From Strigops habroptila (lineage: Eukaryota > Chordata > Aves > Psittaciformes > Psittacidae), in the NCBI RefSeq assembly GCF_004027225.2, contig NC_044282.2, positions 59,699,225 through 59,763,224 on the forward strand: a stretch of DNA of 64,000 nucleotides. The letters are read 5' to 3'. A model generated the notes under the pieces. It saw nothing but the letters and a program-made list of their open reading frames with translations. It made no database searches and had not been told where the DNA came from. Shown piece after piece: positions 29,798-41,412 of the stretch. How positions within the stretch are numbered: position 1 is the stretch's first letter; every line of letters begins with the position of its first letter. A program made the translations under genes and the position numbers.

Positions 29798-31565
29798 ATC
29801 TATCCCTGGAAGTCCTGCCCAGCTATTGCCAGCGATGGAGCCCAGGCCAGTGAGCACTGTGCCAGAATAACCCTTCTGAAACATCAGTCTGGTTGTAACC
29901 ACCCTTTCCCACAAGCAGAGGGAATTTAATAGCAAACACAGCCAGGCTGAGACAGCTGCTCTTATGGCACATCATTGTGGGTAAAGAGAATACCTGTGTC
30001 TCTGAAAAACAGTGGGAGCTAACCTCAGCTTTCACATGGCCTGTGTGAAGGGTAGCGCTCATGGATGCTCAGCAAAGGTAGGAGCAGTAATGGTTGGCAT
30101 TTAAGGGAAACAACCAACCCAAGTGCTACATGCAAACACCTGACTTAAAGTCCCAAGTTTGCCATTTGTTGCAGAGCATCTGGCCTCCCTTCAAAGCAGA
30201 TGTTTGTGCAAATGAGCCTGCCACCATTGAAACCACAGCCTTGAGAAGGGCAGGAAACTGGGCCAACGGCCACCTTGCAGGGATTCCCCTGGATGGAGGC
30301 ATGAGGAAATTGCCAAGTGGAACCAAACCAGCAATTTACAGTTTGTGTCCTAAGAAGTTTTGCACAACCCATGGTAGGTGAGTGCTTCTTTCACAAACTG
30401 GAATGGCACAAGACATTTTGTTCAAGGACTGAGGACTTTGCAGAGAGGGTTCAGCCCTTGTTATTTTGGATTCGGCTCTGGAGATGATCCGGTGTCTGTA
30501 GCCAGCATCAAGCAGAATACTATATCATCACGCTTTTCACTCACCGCTGCAAATAGCTGCCCTTGCATTTATCACTGGGGAATGGCTTCAAGAGCCAGCT
30601 TACAGTGAAACACAGTCTGACACCTCATCACTAGGATCCATGCTGCACATCTCCTCCTGCTTCTTACCTCAATTTCATCTCCCCAGCACTCTGCACATGT
30701 TTGAATTCATCTCACAACTCTCACCAGGAGGTAGAGAGGCTGGAATAGGAAATATCAGACAGATAGCATGAGAACTGGTGGAGTAGGATTGTCCATACCA
30801 TGGTCAGATGCAAGGGTATGCAGCAGCTAAATCTCATTTCAGATACACATTAAGCCCTGGGTGAAAGTGGTTGGTCATGCAAAATCACAGTGTGTGCCCC
30901 TAGGACTCTGCTACACTCCCCAACAGTATTCCCCAATGTTGCTCTGTTAGCACAGTCCCTGTCTCTCTGCTCAGGTAGAGATAGAGGACACTGTTTCATG
31001 GCACAGAGGCATGAAGAACAGGAGATCTGCTCACCCCAGTGCCCCAGCACTCCTCTTTGCACATGAAGCTTCACTGGAGAAGACAGATGCTCCCAGCACC
31101 TCACTGGGGGCACAGCACTGCTCACAGCACCGCCTGAATCTTTCATTTCCATGGTATTTTTGCTCAGTTGTAGCTGCTCAGTGTGGACAGCCAGAAAAAG
31201 GGAAAAAGCTTTGTCCCATTTCTTTTCATATCTGCTGAGCTCTCATAGCATTAAGAGCTGCAGGAGGTGATGGGTTGGGAGCAGCACATCTGGTAGTCAG
31301 GCTCCTTATAGAGCTTTGTTAAGGAGGCAGTTAACTACATCTCTGTGCTGTTGCTCTTTAACACATAAAATAGCTCAATTCTGGGGTGGTGGAGGAAATA
31401 AGAAGCTGTCCCAGTGTCCTGACCACCATGGCGGAGTAGCATTGGCTGCCAAGTGATCCCCATGCTGACAGACCTGCAAATACTTTGTACGATTTCCCTC
31501 AGTGGGAAGAGAAATTGAGGCAGGAAAGAACAATGAAATATGAAAGAGCATATGAAATATGGCAA

Positions 31566-31612
31566 AGGGGTTGGAACTAGATGATCTTAAGGTCCTAACC
31601 ATTCTATGGCAA
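31566..31612 (+). mobile_element. CR1 terminal remnant
   Basis: Only the last few dozen bases of a CR1: GGTTGGAACTAGATGATCTT followed by CCATTCTATGG. Confidence 0.7.
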
Positions 31613-32440
31613 GATGTTGGGATAAAAGGTATATTCATGTATAATTCAGCAAATATGCATTATGCATGGTATGCTTTTAACATATATACACATATATATG
31701 TATGCTTGGTAAGTCTGCAGCAAGGCTGAAAAAGTATGTTAAGATGGCACCACCAATACGTGGAGAACCAATAAAGGGTTACACACAGCAAACTCTTAAC
31801 ACAACAAAGTCACAATTAAAGGTTGTCATTCATGGGGTTGCCAGTTGGACGGAGATGTCATCCCATGTGGCATCCTCCCAGTTATTTTCAACTGAAGCAT
31901 TGAGACCACGCTTCACTTGGGGGGAGGAATACAGAACTCCTTTGTGTTGTGAAAGCAGATTGCCTGCCAAAGTCTAACGAACAAGCATGCAGTGTGTCCC
32001 AAGACGTGTCCAGCAAACCGCAGCGCTGGATGGCCCTTACGCAAGGTGGGATGACACAAGACCCTGGGCTGGAGGCCTGGGAATCCTTCTCAGAGGTGTC
32101 AGAAGAGGAGGCTAATGCTTCTTTTTCTCTGGCAGGGGGAGAAACAGGAAAAGGAGCTTTTGGGCTGGACATTTTGAGGTGTCAGCCATCCCAAGGGACA
32201 CTTTGCCAAGGAGAGGCTGCCACCATTCTGCTGCTGGGATCCGAGAGGCTGCGGGAAGCTCCTACTCCCGGGCTGTCAATCACATCCTCCTGGTCACATC
32301 TGCTCCTGGACGGGCTGTCCCCTCTTCTCAGTCCCGTCCCTGTGCAGGTGCTACACCACACACTGGCAGGGACCCTGCTGGTCATCTCTGCCTCCTTTCT
32401 CTTCTCCCCAGAGCTGTGAGCCTGCCAGCAACTCCCAGCC

Positions 32441-33344
32441 ATGCGGATCCTGCCTCTCCTCTGTGCTCTCCTCCTCCTGATGCTCCGGGGAGCAGCAGGT
32501 AAGAAATGTGGGGGGGATGTGGAAGCTTTGTCCTTTGTCAGTATTTTGTAGGGAGGTTTTTCCAGCTGAGACATGTGTGATGTCTCCTGGTTGCTGTGGC
32601 ATCTTCCCTGGGGTCTCTCACATCCCATTCCTTTAAGGAAAGTCTCCTACTGCAGGTTCTGCAGCTGGAATTTGAGCTGGGACCTTGTAATAAAGCTCTT
32701 TTGCTCCACAGGCAAGGATTTGCTACCTTCCCCATGCTTCTTGGCCCTTGCCTTTCTGAGTCAGCAGCCCTGGGCAAAGCAGCCGTGATGGAGAGGAGGA
32801 GGAGGGAGGAAGGCAGATCCTGCTTCCACCCTCGGAGTCCTCCCTTGTGCCAGAAGGGATGCAGCAAACATGTTGGAGAGCCTCTCCTGGAGGCTGATGA
32901 GGGATGGTAGAGAGTATTGCCCATCCAAGTGCCATAAACATCACCTTGATTTGTACTGCAGATGCATTTGTGGCAGGGGACAGCTTGGCCACATAGGGAC
33001 CAGGGGCTGTGTCCAGCATCTCAGCAAGGCTGTGCTGAAGGTCTCCTCTTTCTACCCTCTGCAGGGAAGACCCCCTCTCTCGGATCACCCCAGGACTGTG
33101 AGCGCCGTGGGGGCTTCTGCTCTCATGGGTCGTGCCCTCTGGGGATCGGTCGTGTTGGCCTTTGCTCTGAGCACGAGTTCTGCTGTCGGAGGTAGGTTCA
33201 GGGCTGCCTGGTGGGGTTAGAGGTGAGGCTGATGGAGAAAGAGGGGCAGAATATGCAGCCCAAGGGCGTGGGGACATCCCGGAGCCCTCACTGGTGGGGC
33301 AGGCACTGCCAGATCTTTCTTCCTGCAGCCGATGGTACCCTTGA
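32441..33344 (+). CDS. AvBD5: Avian beta-defensin 5, complete
   Basis: Secreted antimicrobial peptide. Coding exons 32441-32498, 33065-33191 and 33329-33344 give 66 residues, the chicken AvBD5 length as I recall it. The signal is MRILPLLCALLLLMLRGAAG. The mature part keeps the nearly invariant QDCERRGGFCSH and GIGRVGLC blocks, with cysteines at 31, 38, 43, 53, 59 and 60. The 33191 donor is phase 2; joining to 33329 creates the ending CCRSRWYP, matching chicken CCRSRWYS. This fixes the small terminal exon, which a plain open-frame reading would miss. The signal exon begins at 32411 after an acceptor. No AATAAA is seen within 1.5 kb downstream; the first is near 34906. A second, inverted and broken copy of its 5' half lies at 43.3-44.2 kb. 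Confidence 0.95.
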
Positions 33345-35560
33345 TGGGCTCCTGGGTTCCCGATGCCAATATCCAAGCAACCCTCTGAGACCAGCCTGTG
33401 CCCTCACAGCATGCTCGGGGCGATGCTGCATGGAGGCACCAAGCACCGCTGGGAGTGTCAGCAACCCTGGATAGCTGGACCACGGTCCTGTGAGAATTCC
33501 CTTACCCCAGCGTCCCCAATACAAGGTGGTGGTTTGCATTCCCGCTGCGAGGTGTGTGTGTGTGTCTGTCCTCAGGGAGCAACGCGTGGGCATGCATCTC
33601 TTTTCTCTTTATGCAGGGAAGGGCAGAGAAGATGGGGTGAATTCCTGATAGGCAGGAACCCACATACACACACACAACCCTCCCTTATCTACCCTCTCTT
33701 CAAGCTGGCCCAAGCCACAGCAGAGTGGGAACCACTGAGGCCCCAAAACCATCCTTCTCTCTCAGCAAGGGCATCCCTGCGCTTCACATCCCAGGTCAGA
33801 GATGGGGGGTTGATATGAACCCCCGATCTTCAGTGGGTGCCTGCTGGTTATCCACTGGTCCCAGGCTGGGCAGGAGTCCATACGGGGCTGTTTCACAGGA
33901 CATGCTGCTCTGGTGGCATTGGGTCCATCCCCAGCTGTGGGGCCTGAGTGCATGGCACTGGCAGGTCTTGTGGTGTCCAGGGGTAGCAGTGGGTGTGAGA
34001 GAAATCATTCTGCCCCTGAGGAAACAGAGACTGATAGCTGTGCCAGGGGGTCACTTGGGAGCTTGGGATTGTGTTGGGGGTCAGTGCTAGTGCTGGGGGG
34101 GAGTCAAGACCTGGGCGGGGGGGGGCGGGTCAGGAGCCCAGGTGGGTCAACACCATGGGCAAGCCTGGGGGCAGATCGATGATGCTCAGCTCAGGGGGAC
34201 CGTGGGGGTGCCCCTGCACTGCCATGGGGCAGTCACCATGGGGCTGGCAGGGCAGGGATCATTCCACTGCCCCCAAGCAGGGAGCAGGGCAGGCTCGGCG
34301 GGGCTGGGGGCAGTCTGGGGCATGGGGTACCTCTCTGGGGATGGGCCAAAGCCAGGCCAGGATGTCAGCTGTGTGTTAAAGTCCAGGTCTGGATCAGCAG
34401 GGCCATGCTGCAGCCCTGGCGGGGTCCAGAAGAAGATCCCCAGCTCAAAGCAGCTCACCTGGGCAGCCATGGCATGACTGCAGTGTGGGCTAGAAGCCCT
34501 CTCCAAACCACAGTCAGCAGCCCTTGGCTGTGCTGGCCCTGGACTGGTCCTTGGTTCCAAGAGTCCAGGAGTGAGGATGCTCCCAGGAATCTTACACCCA
34601 CAGACACCAACACAGACACCCAAACCTAGTGCTATTGACTGCTGCTTTGGGGAGAGCCCCATCATGTATCTCTCCCATAGATGGCACCAGACCATGTGGT
34701 ATGGTACATCGTTTGTCTCATGATGTATCCTACCTCAAGACCCTTCGTTCTCTCCAGGATCCAACTCCCAGAGCTTTGTTCTGTCTGGGCAGCAGACTAG
34801 CACTCTTGGTACTGTCTTCCATACCCGGTACCCTGGCTTGAAGTTTGCTAGAGGGCTGCACAACCATGCAGACACACCATAGACAGATCATTTGTACAAA
34901 AAAATAGAAATAAAGTTTACTGGGAATATAGGACAGATTATGGTGATCAGATGCAGGGCATACTCAGAGAAGCATAGTGAGCAGCAGCCTTCTTACATGA
35001 GCTTGGCCTCTTTCATCACTTGATTCTCTGTTTCTCATGACCCTGTTCGTCCATGACCCACCTTTATCTTTACCTTTCTGAAGCATCACATAATTCCTAT
35101 AAATCCCAAAACTCTCTTGAACAAGCCCACATTTCCAAGGCCCGATAAGTCCTATTCACCTTCAATAGTCTCCCTTAGTTAACAAACCTTTACACAGAGA
35201 TTTCTTTCTTTTGAACCACATTTGTGGGTTTTGTACCAGGAACAACAGTTTTAGGAGCAGTGAATGAAGACAGAATTAGGTGAGCTGTGTTCTCACTTGA
35301 TCACTTTTCCTTATCCAGTCTTTGTTTAGCTGAGTAGCCATCAGAAAGGCAGCCTTATACTTGCCACTTCCAGGCATGTCAAATGAAAATCATCTTGACA
35401 AGGATGAAGCTGTTTGTATAATGTTAAAAGAGGAGAAAATTAAAATACTTTGCAAAACCCTGTGTGTCACGCACTATCTGTATACTAAAAGACAAAAAAG
35501 AGAGACATAATTTATCCTTTTACAGACTGGTTGCTACTTGTGTGTACCCCAACCAGTCTG
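33345..35560. other. AvBD5 3' flank and spacer before the tandem array
   Basis: No further gene is recognised. The interval includes a G-rich tract near 34117-34130, a TG/CA microsatellite near 33550-33564, and an AATAAA near 34906. The block from about 34630 to 35300 has the look of an old repeat but I could not assign it to a family. Confidence 0.45.
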
Positions 35561-35591
35561 CTTTGCCCATCTCAGGCAGTCCATCCCACCT

Positions 35592-35812
35592 TGTGTGCCT
35601 GCCGTGCTGCGGGGTGCCACAAGATATGTTGCATGAGGATAATGGTGAAGATTGCAACAGCCCCAGGAGCCACCTCATCCTCTCCCACTGCAGCAGGGGG
35701 GGACGAGGTGCAGCCCCATCTCCCCTAGAAGATGGGTCACTTTGGGATTGGCCAACGGGAGATGTGTCAGCAGGAATAAGCATGTGTCCCACCTACCAGC
35801 AGTAGTATAAAA
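35592..35812 (+). promoter_or_regulatory. Promoter of array unit 1
   Basis: TATAAAA at 35806-35812. An inverted CCAAT box (GGGATTGGCCAA, core 35747-35751) lies about 60 bases upstream. Further upstream are TTGCATGAGG and ATTGCAACA motifs that resemble C/EBP half-sites, which would suit myeloid expression. The order and spacing recur in the other units. The non-coding first exon should start near 35838 and ends at the CAG/GTAAGT donor after 35919. Confidence 0.75.
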
Positions 35813-36973
35813 CCAGGGTGTTTGGCCAAATTGGTATTCTCTGACCCCCGGGGCATCTGGAAACGAGTCATTCCTGTTGGGTTTATTAGTGCTTGAACAA
35901 CAAGACCTTCATCAGGCAGGTAAGTGCAGGGTCTCTTTCTGGGCACCTCTCTCTCTCTATTGCACCTCTCTCATCAGCTTCTGAAGCTTTCTAAACGACA
36001 CCATTGGCAGTATCCGTGCATACCATGAGGCCATCTGAGCTTTCCAAGAAAGAGCATTAATTGTCTGTATGAGTCAGTGAGTACCAAAGCGCAGAGCAAA
36101 AGCAAAACTGGGTTTCCTGACTCAACTGGGACTGGAAATGTGTCTTGAGGCTTGAAGGTCCCTGAGACCTGGGGTACACGAGGACTTAACTGGACAAAGT
36201 AGGGCAATGCTATTCATGCAGCAGTACAGAGATTTTCCATTCTTTCAGGCTTACATTAACTTGGAATGTGGCTTTTTATTGACCATTCTGGTCACCAGAA
36301 GCCTCCCTCACCAAGTGCTGGGCATCTCTACGTACATGCATTTACCTCAACTCCTGAAGCTGGGTCACTTCTTGACCCCCAGTTTGACTGTTGGCATTGC
36401 AATTGAGTGTTGTCACGAGCATCTCCTTATAGGCAAACCTTCTTTTCTTTGGCCTTTGGGTACGGAGAACCAGAACTATGAGCCTAAATGCACTAGCAAT
36501 GCATCTGGTCTGGTAACTGCGTTTGAAAGTCTGCCTTGTCTCAACCTTGGCTCTATCTCTCCAGAAACATATTTAGTTCTCCTCAAGAGATAAAGGTTGG
36601 ATTAATAAGGCCTGAGGGAGCTTAGCTTCCAAACAGAAATATTTTGCATTTTCCACGTGTCTTTGAATATTGTTTGCTTAAAAGTGCAATAGACAGTCAT
36701 TACTTCTCCCATGTGTCCTTTAAGAAAATACAAAGAGAAAAGTGAGAAATAAGAGAAAAAGAACATCAGCTAGATTGCCCAAAAGGCCAATACTTCCCTA
36801 GCTGCTGCCAAGATATCCAAAAGGTATCCTTCAGAACAGGCCACAGTAAACACTGCCCTCTGCTACCTGGGACAGCCCCTCTGCAATTTGGGATCTTGCT
36901 GTGTGCTGTCGTCCCCAGGAGTTTTGGTATCTCCCCTCAGCAGGCCTGTGAAGACTCGGGACAGGCGTCAGCC

Positions 36974-38348
36974 ATGAAGATCCTGTACCTGCTCTTTCCC
37001 CTCTTGCTCCTGTTGGTCCAGGGTGCTGCAGGTGAGAGGTGATGAGGGGAGATGGGGTGGGCTGTGAGCGCCCATCAGTGGGGTCCTCCATGTCCTTGGA
37101 AGTGACCACCTCTATCCAAGGCCAGGAGGGGAATGGTTCTGTGGTTGCCTTAGAGCTCCTATGTGAAAAGCCATGCAATGGCATAGATCTGGGTGCATTT
37201 ACAGCAGTCACCATTTGCACTGGTTGTGGAAGACTCCAGCCCAGAGAAAGGTCTTGCCTGCTTCTGATCCTGAGTGTCCCAAAGCACTATTGCCGCCATC
37301 CATGACCCCTGCAAGGGCTGGGCAAGGGCTTTCCATCACAGGTCACTCAAAGGCAAGGCACAGCCAGGACAGGGACGTGGGATGCGAGGAACACCTGGCT
37401 TGCCAGCTCTCCTGGTCCATGTAGTGATGGACATGCAGCAGGGGCTCACATGCAATGGGGGAGCCAGCACGGCTCTTCCTCAGTGTCACGCTGGTGCTTG
37501 TCAGTGTCTGCTCCCATGTGCACCCACAGCGGTGTGAAAGAGCCCCTCTGGGTGAGACACCTGGGTATTGAAATTGTGGCTATGGTGAGGATGAATTAGA
37601 GACTGTATATTGCCATGAAATGCATGGGGACTGTCAGCCCTTCTGCCACCACGCACTGCTCTCTCAGATTATTACTTTCATGGTTTCATGTGTATCATTC
37701 CCCATGGAAACAGGAAATCGGGCTAAGTGCAGAGAGAAAAGGGGATACTGCACTTTGGGACGCTGCCGCTACCCTGCAATAACTATTGGAGCGTGTTCCA
37801 GATTTCAGGAATGCTGCAGAAGGTATGGTCTAGATCCCTGGTTGAGAAAAGAGTTTTCTCCTATGTCCACAGAAATACCTGTTAAAAATGTCTTTCTAGC
37901 CAATCCATAGTATATACTGTACTGCATTTATGCTTTGAGGAGGAGGCCCAAAATAGAAGGGAAAAGCCGTGGTGGGTTTGGAGTTGCCCCAAGTGGTGCT
38001 GCAGGAGCCCAAGGTCACCCAGCATCTCCCCATTCTCCTTCAGCCCCACGAGGCTCATTCAGGCTTTGCAGAAGGCTCTCCCAAGCTAGCAGAGTGGTGC
38101 ATCCACTGTCCTTAGACAGTAGAGAGGACACAATCCTGGGTTTGCTGCATCTGCATAGAGCTGGAGTTAGGGCTGCCAACACTAAGATATCACAGGTCCA
38201 AACTCTGCAGCAAGGACTGAACATCGCCTCTGTTGAGTCTGGTTCTCTCGCACCATAGACTTGCCTGTCTTGGCAGGACAGGTGGGATGAAAAATAAGTT
38301 ACAAGAGGTGACATGGTTGTGTGCTTTCTTCGTAGTGTCTGGGGCTGA
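36974..38348 (+). CDS. AvBD3: AvBD3-like beta-defensin, array unit 1
   Basis: Coding exons 36974-37031, 37714-37822 and 38336-38348 give 59 residues. Signal MKILYLLFPLLLLLVQGAAG; the peptide then has only four residues before the first cysteine. Cysteines are 25, 32, 37, 47, 53 and 54 (6-4-9-5, CC). The core GRCRYPAITIGAC resembles chicken AvBD3 (GSCRFPHIAIGKC) more than AvBD1. The phase-2 donor after 37822 joins the exon after TTCTTCGTAG to give CCRSVWG and stop, like the IWG end of chicken AvBD1. The acceptor used here lies further 3' than in units 3 and 4, which shortens the propiece. A five-prime non-coding exon ends at 35919; poly(A) signal 38554-38559. No break is seen. It may equally be described as an AvBD1/3 hybrid. 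Confidence 0.88.
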
Positions 38349-38553
38349 GCCCCTGAACTCCATGAGCAGGACGTCCCCCTCCCTTCTCGCTCCTGGCACC
38401 ATGTCCTGATGTCCTCTCCACTCCCCGCCTCTGCCGTCCCCAGGGGCTGTGACAGCAGGAGTGGAAGCGCTGCTCCTGCTGGGTGCCCGTGTGCTGGGGA
38501 CATCCCGTCATGGAGCCAGTGCTGCTGGGGCAGAGGCTGCTTTTCCCGCCTTG

Positions 38554-38559
38554 AATAAA
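38554..38559 (+). promoter_or_regulatory. Poly(A) signal of array unit 1
   Basis: AATAAA in the context TTGAATAAAG, conserved at the same place in units 2 (42974-42979) and 3 (47690-47695), and as TTCAATAAAG in unit 4 (52868-52873). It marks the end of a 3' UTR of about 200 bases. Confidence 0.85.
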
Positions 38560-38643
38560 GACAAGCAGTTTGGCATTGCAGCGAGTGGGACTTGTGCCTG
38601 TTCTTGTGGTGTGGGGTGCGCCGCCTGGCTCACTATGGGGTGG

Positions 38644-39238
38644 CATCGAGGTTCAAGCCCAGCTGGTAACTCAGTACCACACAGCCGCTCTCTCCCAGAG
38701 GGATGGGGAGGAGAATCAAAAGAATGTAAACCCCACAGTTTGAGATAAGAACAGTTCAGTAACTAAGGCATAATAAAAGACCACTACTGCTACCACCAAT
38801 AATAATAATGATAAGGGAAATAACGAGGGGAGAGAATATAAAACTAAAAGGGGAAAGGAAAAGAAAAAACAATAAACACAAGTGATGCACAATACAATTG
38901 CTCACCACTCGCCAACCGATACCCAGCCCGAGCCGAGCAGAAATCTGGGCTTTCCAGGTAACTCCCCCCGGTTTCTATACTGGGCATGACGTGCTGTGGT
39001 ACAGAATACCCCTTTGGCTAGTTTGTCCTGTCTCTGCTCCCTCCCGGCTTCCCGTGCTGCTCCTCACTGGCAGAGCATGAGAGACTGAAAAGTCCTTGAT
39101 CAGAGCAAGCACTACTGAACAACAACTAAACCATTGATGTGTTACCATCAGCACTGTTCCCAGTCTAAAGTTGAAAACACAGCACTGCACTAGCTACCAA
39201 GAAGGAGAAAAACAAGTGTTAGAGCTGAAACCAGGACA
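38644..39238 (-). mobile_element. Solo LTR, avian ERVL type
   Basis: About 595 bp. Read on the minus strand it begins TGTCCTGGTTTCAGCTC, includes the CTCATGCTCTGCCAGTGAGG block and a TATAGAAACC promoter-like stretch, and ends near a GGCTTGAACC block. It resembles the second LTR at 55.4 kb. Flanking five-base target copies (GGTGG and GGTGA) are nearly identical. No internal retroviral region is present, so it is a recombined solo LTR. Units 2 and 3 keep the uninterrupted target site, so it arrived after the units duplicated or was present in only one lineage of copies. Confidence 0.9.
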
Positions 39239-40560
39239 GGTGACACTGGGTTGGAGCAGGGTAAAGCACCTGGGAGTGCTGGGGCTGTCCTCAAGGATGC
39301 TCTTGCCTGGCAGTGGTGTGGGGATGCTCTTGGCCCAGCAGTCCTGTGGGCAGGGTGTTTGCTGTGGGTGTGATAAAGCTGCTGTGCAGATGCTCCCTCC
39401 TGGGGAGTGGGAGTCCTGTCATGGCCCTTCTGTTCATGGGTGTCCCTTGTCCCTGTCAGCCATGGCTTCGTGTGCAGGGCCGTGCTGGGTGTGCGGCCCT
39501 TGGGCAGACATGGCCAGGGTTGCCCACTCGACCTGTCCTGGAGGCCCTGCTGCTCCTCCTTGTCCTTGCTGTGCTCTGTGCGGGAGCTGTGCTGCTCCAC
39601 ACCCCGTTCCACCAGGCAGGACGAGGAGGAGGCCATGCAGCTCCTGCTGCAGGTGACCTGTGGAACGGGTCCCAGTGACTATGGTCTGGAAATGTCCAAA
39701 TCAGGATTCCCACAGGGAGTAAGCAGGGCGTCTTTTCCTCTCTGCCCACCTGGAGGCAATCTGGGATGACAGTGCTCTTCTCCTTCAAAGGCAGTCACCT
39801 GAACCTCTCTGCAAAAGCAACCCTCATGCTTTAGATTCCCTAAGTGGTTCAATACACCTGTGTGCATATGGGAGCAACTAGTGACCCTGGCTGCTTCAGT
39901 GAAGGCTTTCCCTTCTAAGACAACAAAACCTTCTCTGTTATTGCTTTCCTCAACTCGAAAGTTCAATGAGGGATGTTCAGATCATCCCTGACTGCTGTGG
40001 CCTTTCCTCCATCTGTGCTCACCTCTCATTACACTGAGCCTGCTGCAGGCACCACAGCATCCTTCATCTCTGCAGTGAAAATTGTCTCCACTGCCCCAGG
40101 AGATCCTTGGCCCAAAACATCTTGAACCAGATTGGTGGTGGTTTGAGCAGTCACATCTCATGAATTTCACCTCCTGAGGCAGAGAGGAGAGAAAGGGAAA
40201 GAGGAGGAAAAGAGAAGGAATGTCTTTTATCTAAAATACATGAACTTTTATCTTCTCCATCATGTGTTGGATGACTGATGTGGTGGTAGTGAGCTGAGAG
40301 ATGGGCATGGTTCATCAGCTCATCCAAGTGTATTCCTGCAGCAGTTAATGTATTATTTCTGAACCCAGAAAACCCCTTGAACTAAAATGAGAGGTAAAGC
40401 TTTCCTCACAATGTACAAAGGTGCAGGTCTGCAATATCCAGCATGATCTTGCACATGTCAAGCTATTGGATTATTCATATCATCAACGAAATGAGAGGAC
40501 CCAAAGAATGAAACCTTTTCCTCATTACTACTGTACCCTGCAGCAACCAGTCTGCTTTGC
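39239..40560. other. 3' flank of array unit 1
   Basis: This is paralogous to the flank of unit 3 (about 47780-48500), for example the shared GTGATAAAGCTGCTGTGCAG block. Open frames on both strands here have no defensin or other protein similarity. No gene seen. Confidence 0.6.
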
Positions 40561-40581
40561 CCATCCCAGGCAGCCCATGCC

Positions 40582-40808
40582 CAACCCTTGTGCCCGCTGT
40601 GCCACGGGGTGTCACAAGATGTGTTGCATGAGGATAACGGTGAAGATTGCAACAGCCCCAGGAGGCTCTCTCAGCCTCTCCCACTGCAGCAGGGAGGGAC
40701 AAGGTGCAGCCCCGTCTCCCCTAAGAAGATGGGTCACTTTGAGATTGGCCAATGGGAGATGTGTCAGCAGAAATAAGTGCACGTCCCACCTACCAGTAGT
40801 GGTATAAG
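40582..40808 (+). promoter_or_regulatory. Promoter of array unit 2, weakened TATA
   Basis: Same layout as unit 1: the TTGCATGAGGATAA block, the inverted CCAAT box (GATTGGCCAAT, core 40744-40748), then TATAAGCC at 40803-40810 where unit 1 has TATAAAACC. The first exon ends at 40916 with a CAG/GTAAGT donor. Confidence 0.7.
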
Positions 40809-41412
40809 CCCAGGGCATTTGGCCAAAGTGGCATTCCTTGACCCCAGAGGCATCTGGACACAAGTCATTCCTGTTGGGTTTATTAGTGCTTGAACAACAA
40901 GACCTTTATCAGGCAGGTAAGTGCAGGTTCTCTTTCTGGGCAGATGCCCATTGCACTTCTCTCATTAGTTCCTGAAGCTTTCTAAATGACAAACAGTTGG
41001 CAGTATCCATACATATCATGAGGCTATCTGATCTTTCCTGAAAGAGCACTAATTGTCTATATGAGTCAGTGACTACCAGAGTGTCTTTAAATATTGTTTT
41101 GCTTAAAAGTGCAATGGTCAGGAATTACTTCTCCCATGTGTCCTTTAAGAAAATACAAAGAGAAAAGTGAGAAATAAGGTGATGAGACATCAGCTGGATT
41201 GCCCAACAGGCCAATACTTCCCCAGCTGCTCCCAGGATATCCAAAAGGCACAGATTTGACAACCATCCTTCAGAACAGGCCACAGTAAACACTGTCCTCT
41301 GTTACCTGGGACAGCCCCTCTGCAATTTGGGATCTTGCTGTGTGCTGTCATCCCCAGGAGTTTTGGTGTCTCCCCTCAGCAGCCTTGTGAAGACTCGGGA
41401 CAGGCGTCAGCC

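Larger units (their letters stand above)
28860..32410. other. Intergenic and AvBD5 5' flank
   Basis: No gene is visible between AvBD4 and AvBD5 apart from two CR1 remnants listed separately. The right part (about 31950-32300) is matched, inverted, at 43.9-44.2 kb, so it belongs to the AvBD5 duplication. An acceptor (TTCTCCCCAG ending at 32410) precedes the AvBD5 signal exon, so a non-coding first exon should lie upstream, but I could not place it. Confidence 0.5.

Noticed and set aside
32444-33476. Frames reading through AvBD5 exon donors (for example after CCRR into intron 3).
   Set aside because: The spliced ending CCRSRWYP matches chicken AvBD5, so the read-through frames are not used.
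34630-35300. Block resembling an old LTR or other repeat.
   Set aside because: No recognisable termini, target duplication or second copy in the window, so not called.
37620-37910. Open frame running through the unit 1 six-cysteine exon into the intron, giving a long tail after CCRR.
   Set aside because: It ignores a good splice donor, and in units 2-4 the same read-through meets a stop at once inside the donor.
38444-38558. A second, longer cysteine-rich tail (about 37 residues with six cysteines) in units 1-3 if splicing used the CCCCAG acceptor at 38443 and its counterparts in units 2 and 3.
   Set aside because: The more upstream acceptors (38335, 42755, 47471) yield short ends like chicken AvBD1 in all units. 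The longer frame stops inside the AATAAA signal itself, is cut short in unit 4, and its few differences between units 1-3 all change amino acids. It is best read as 3' UTR.
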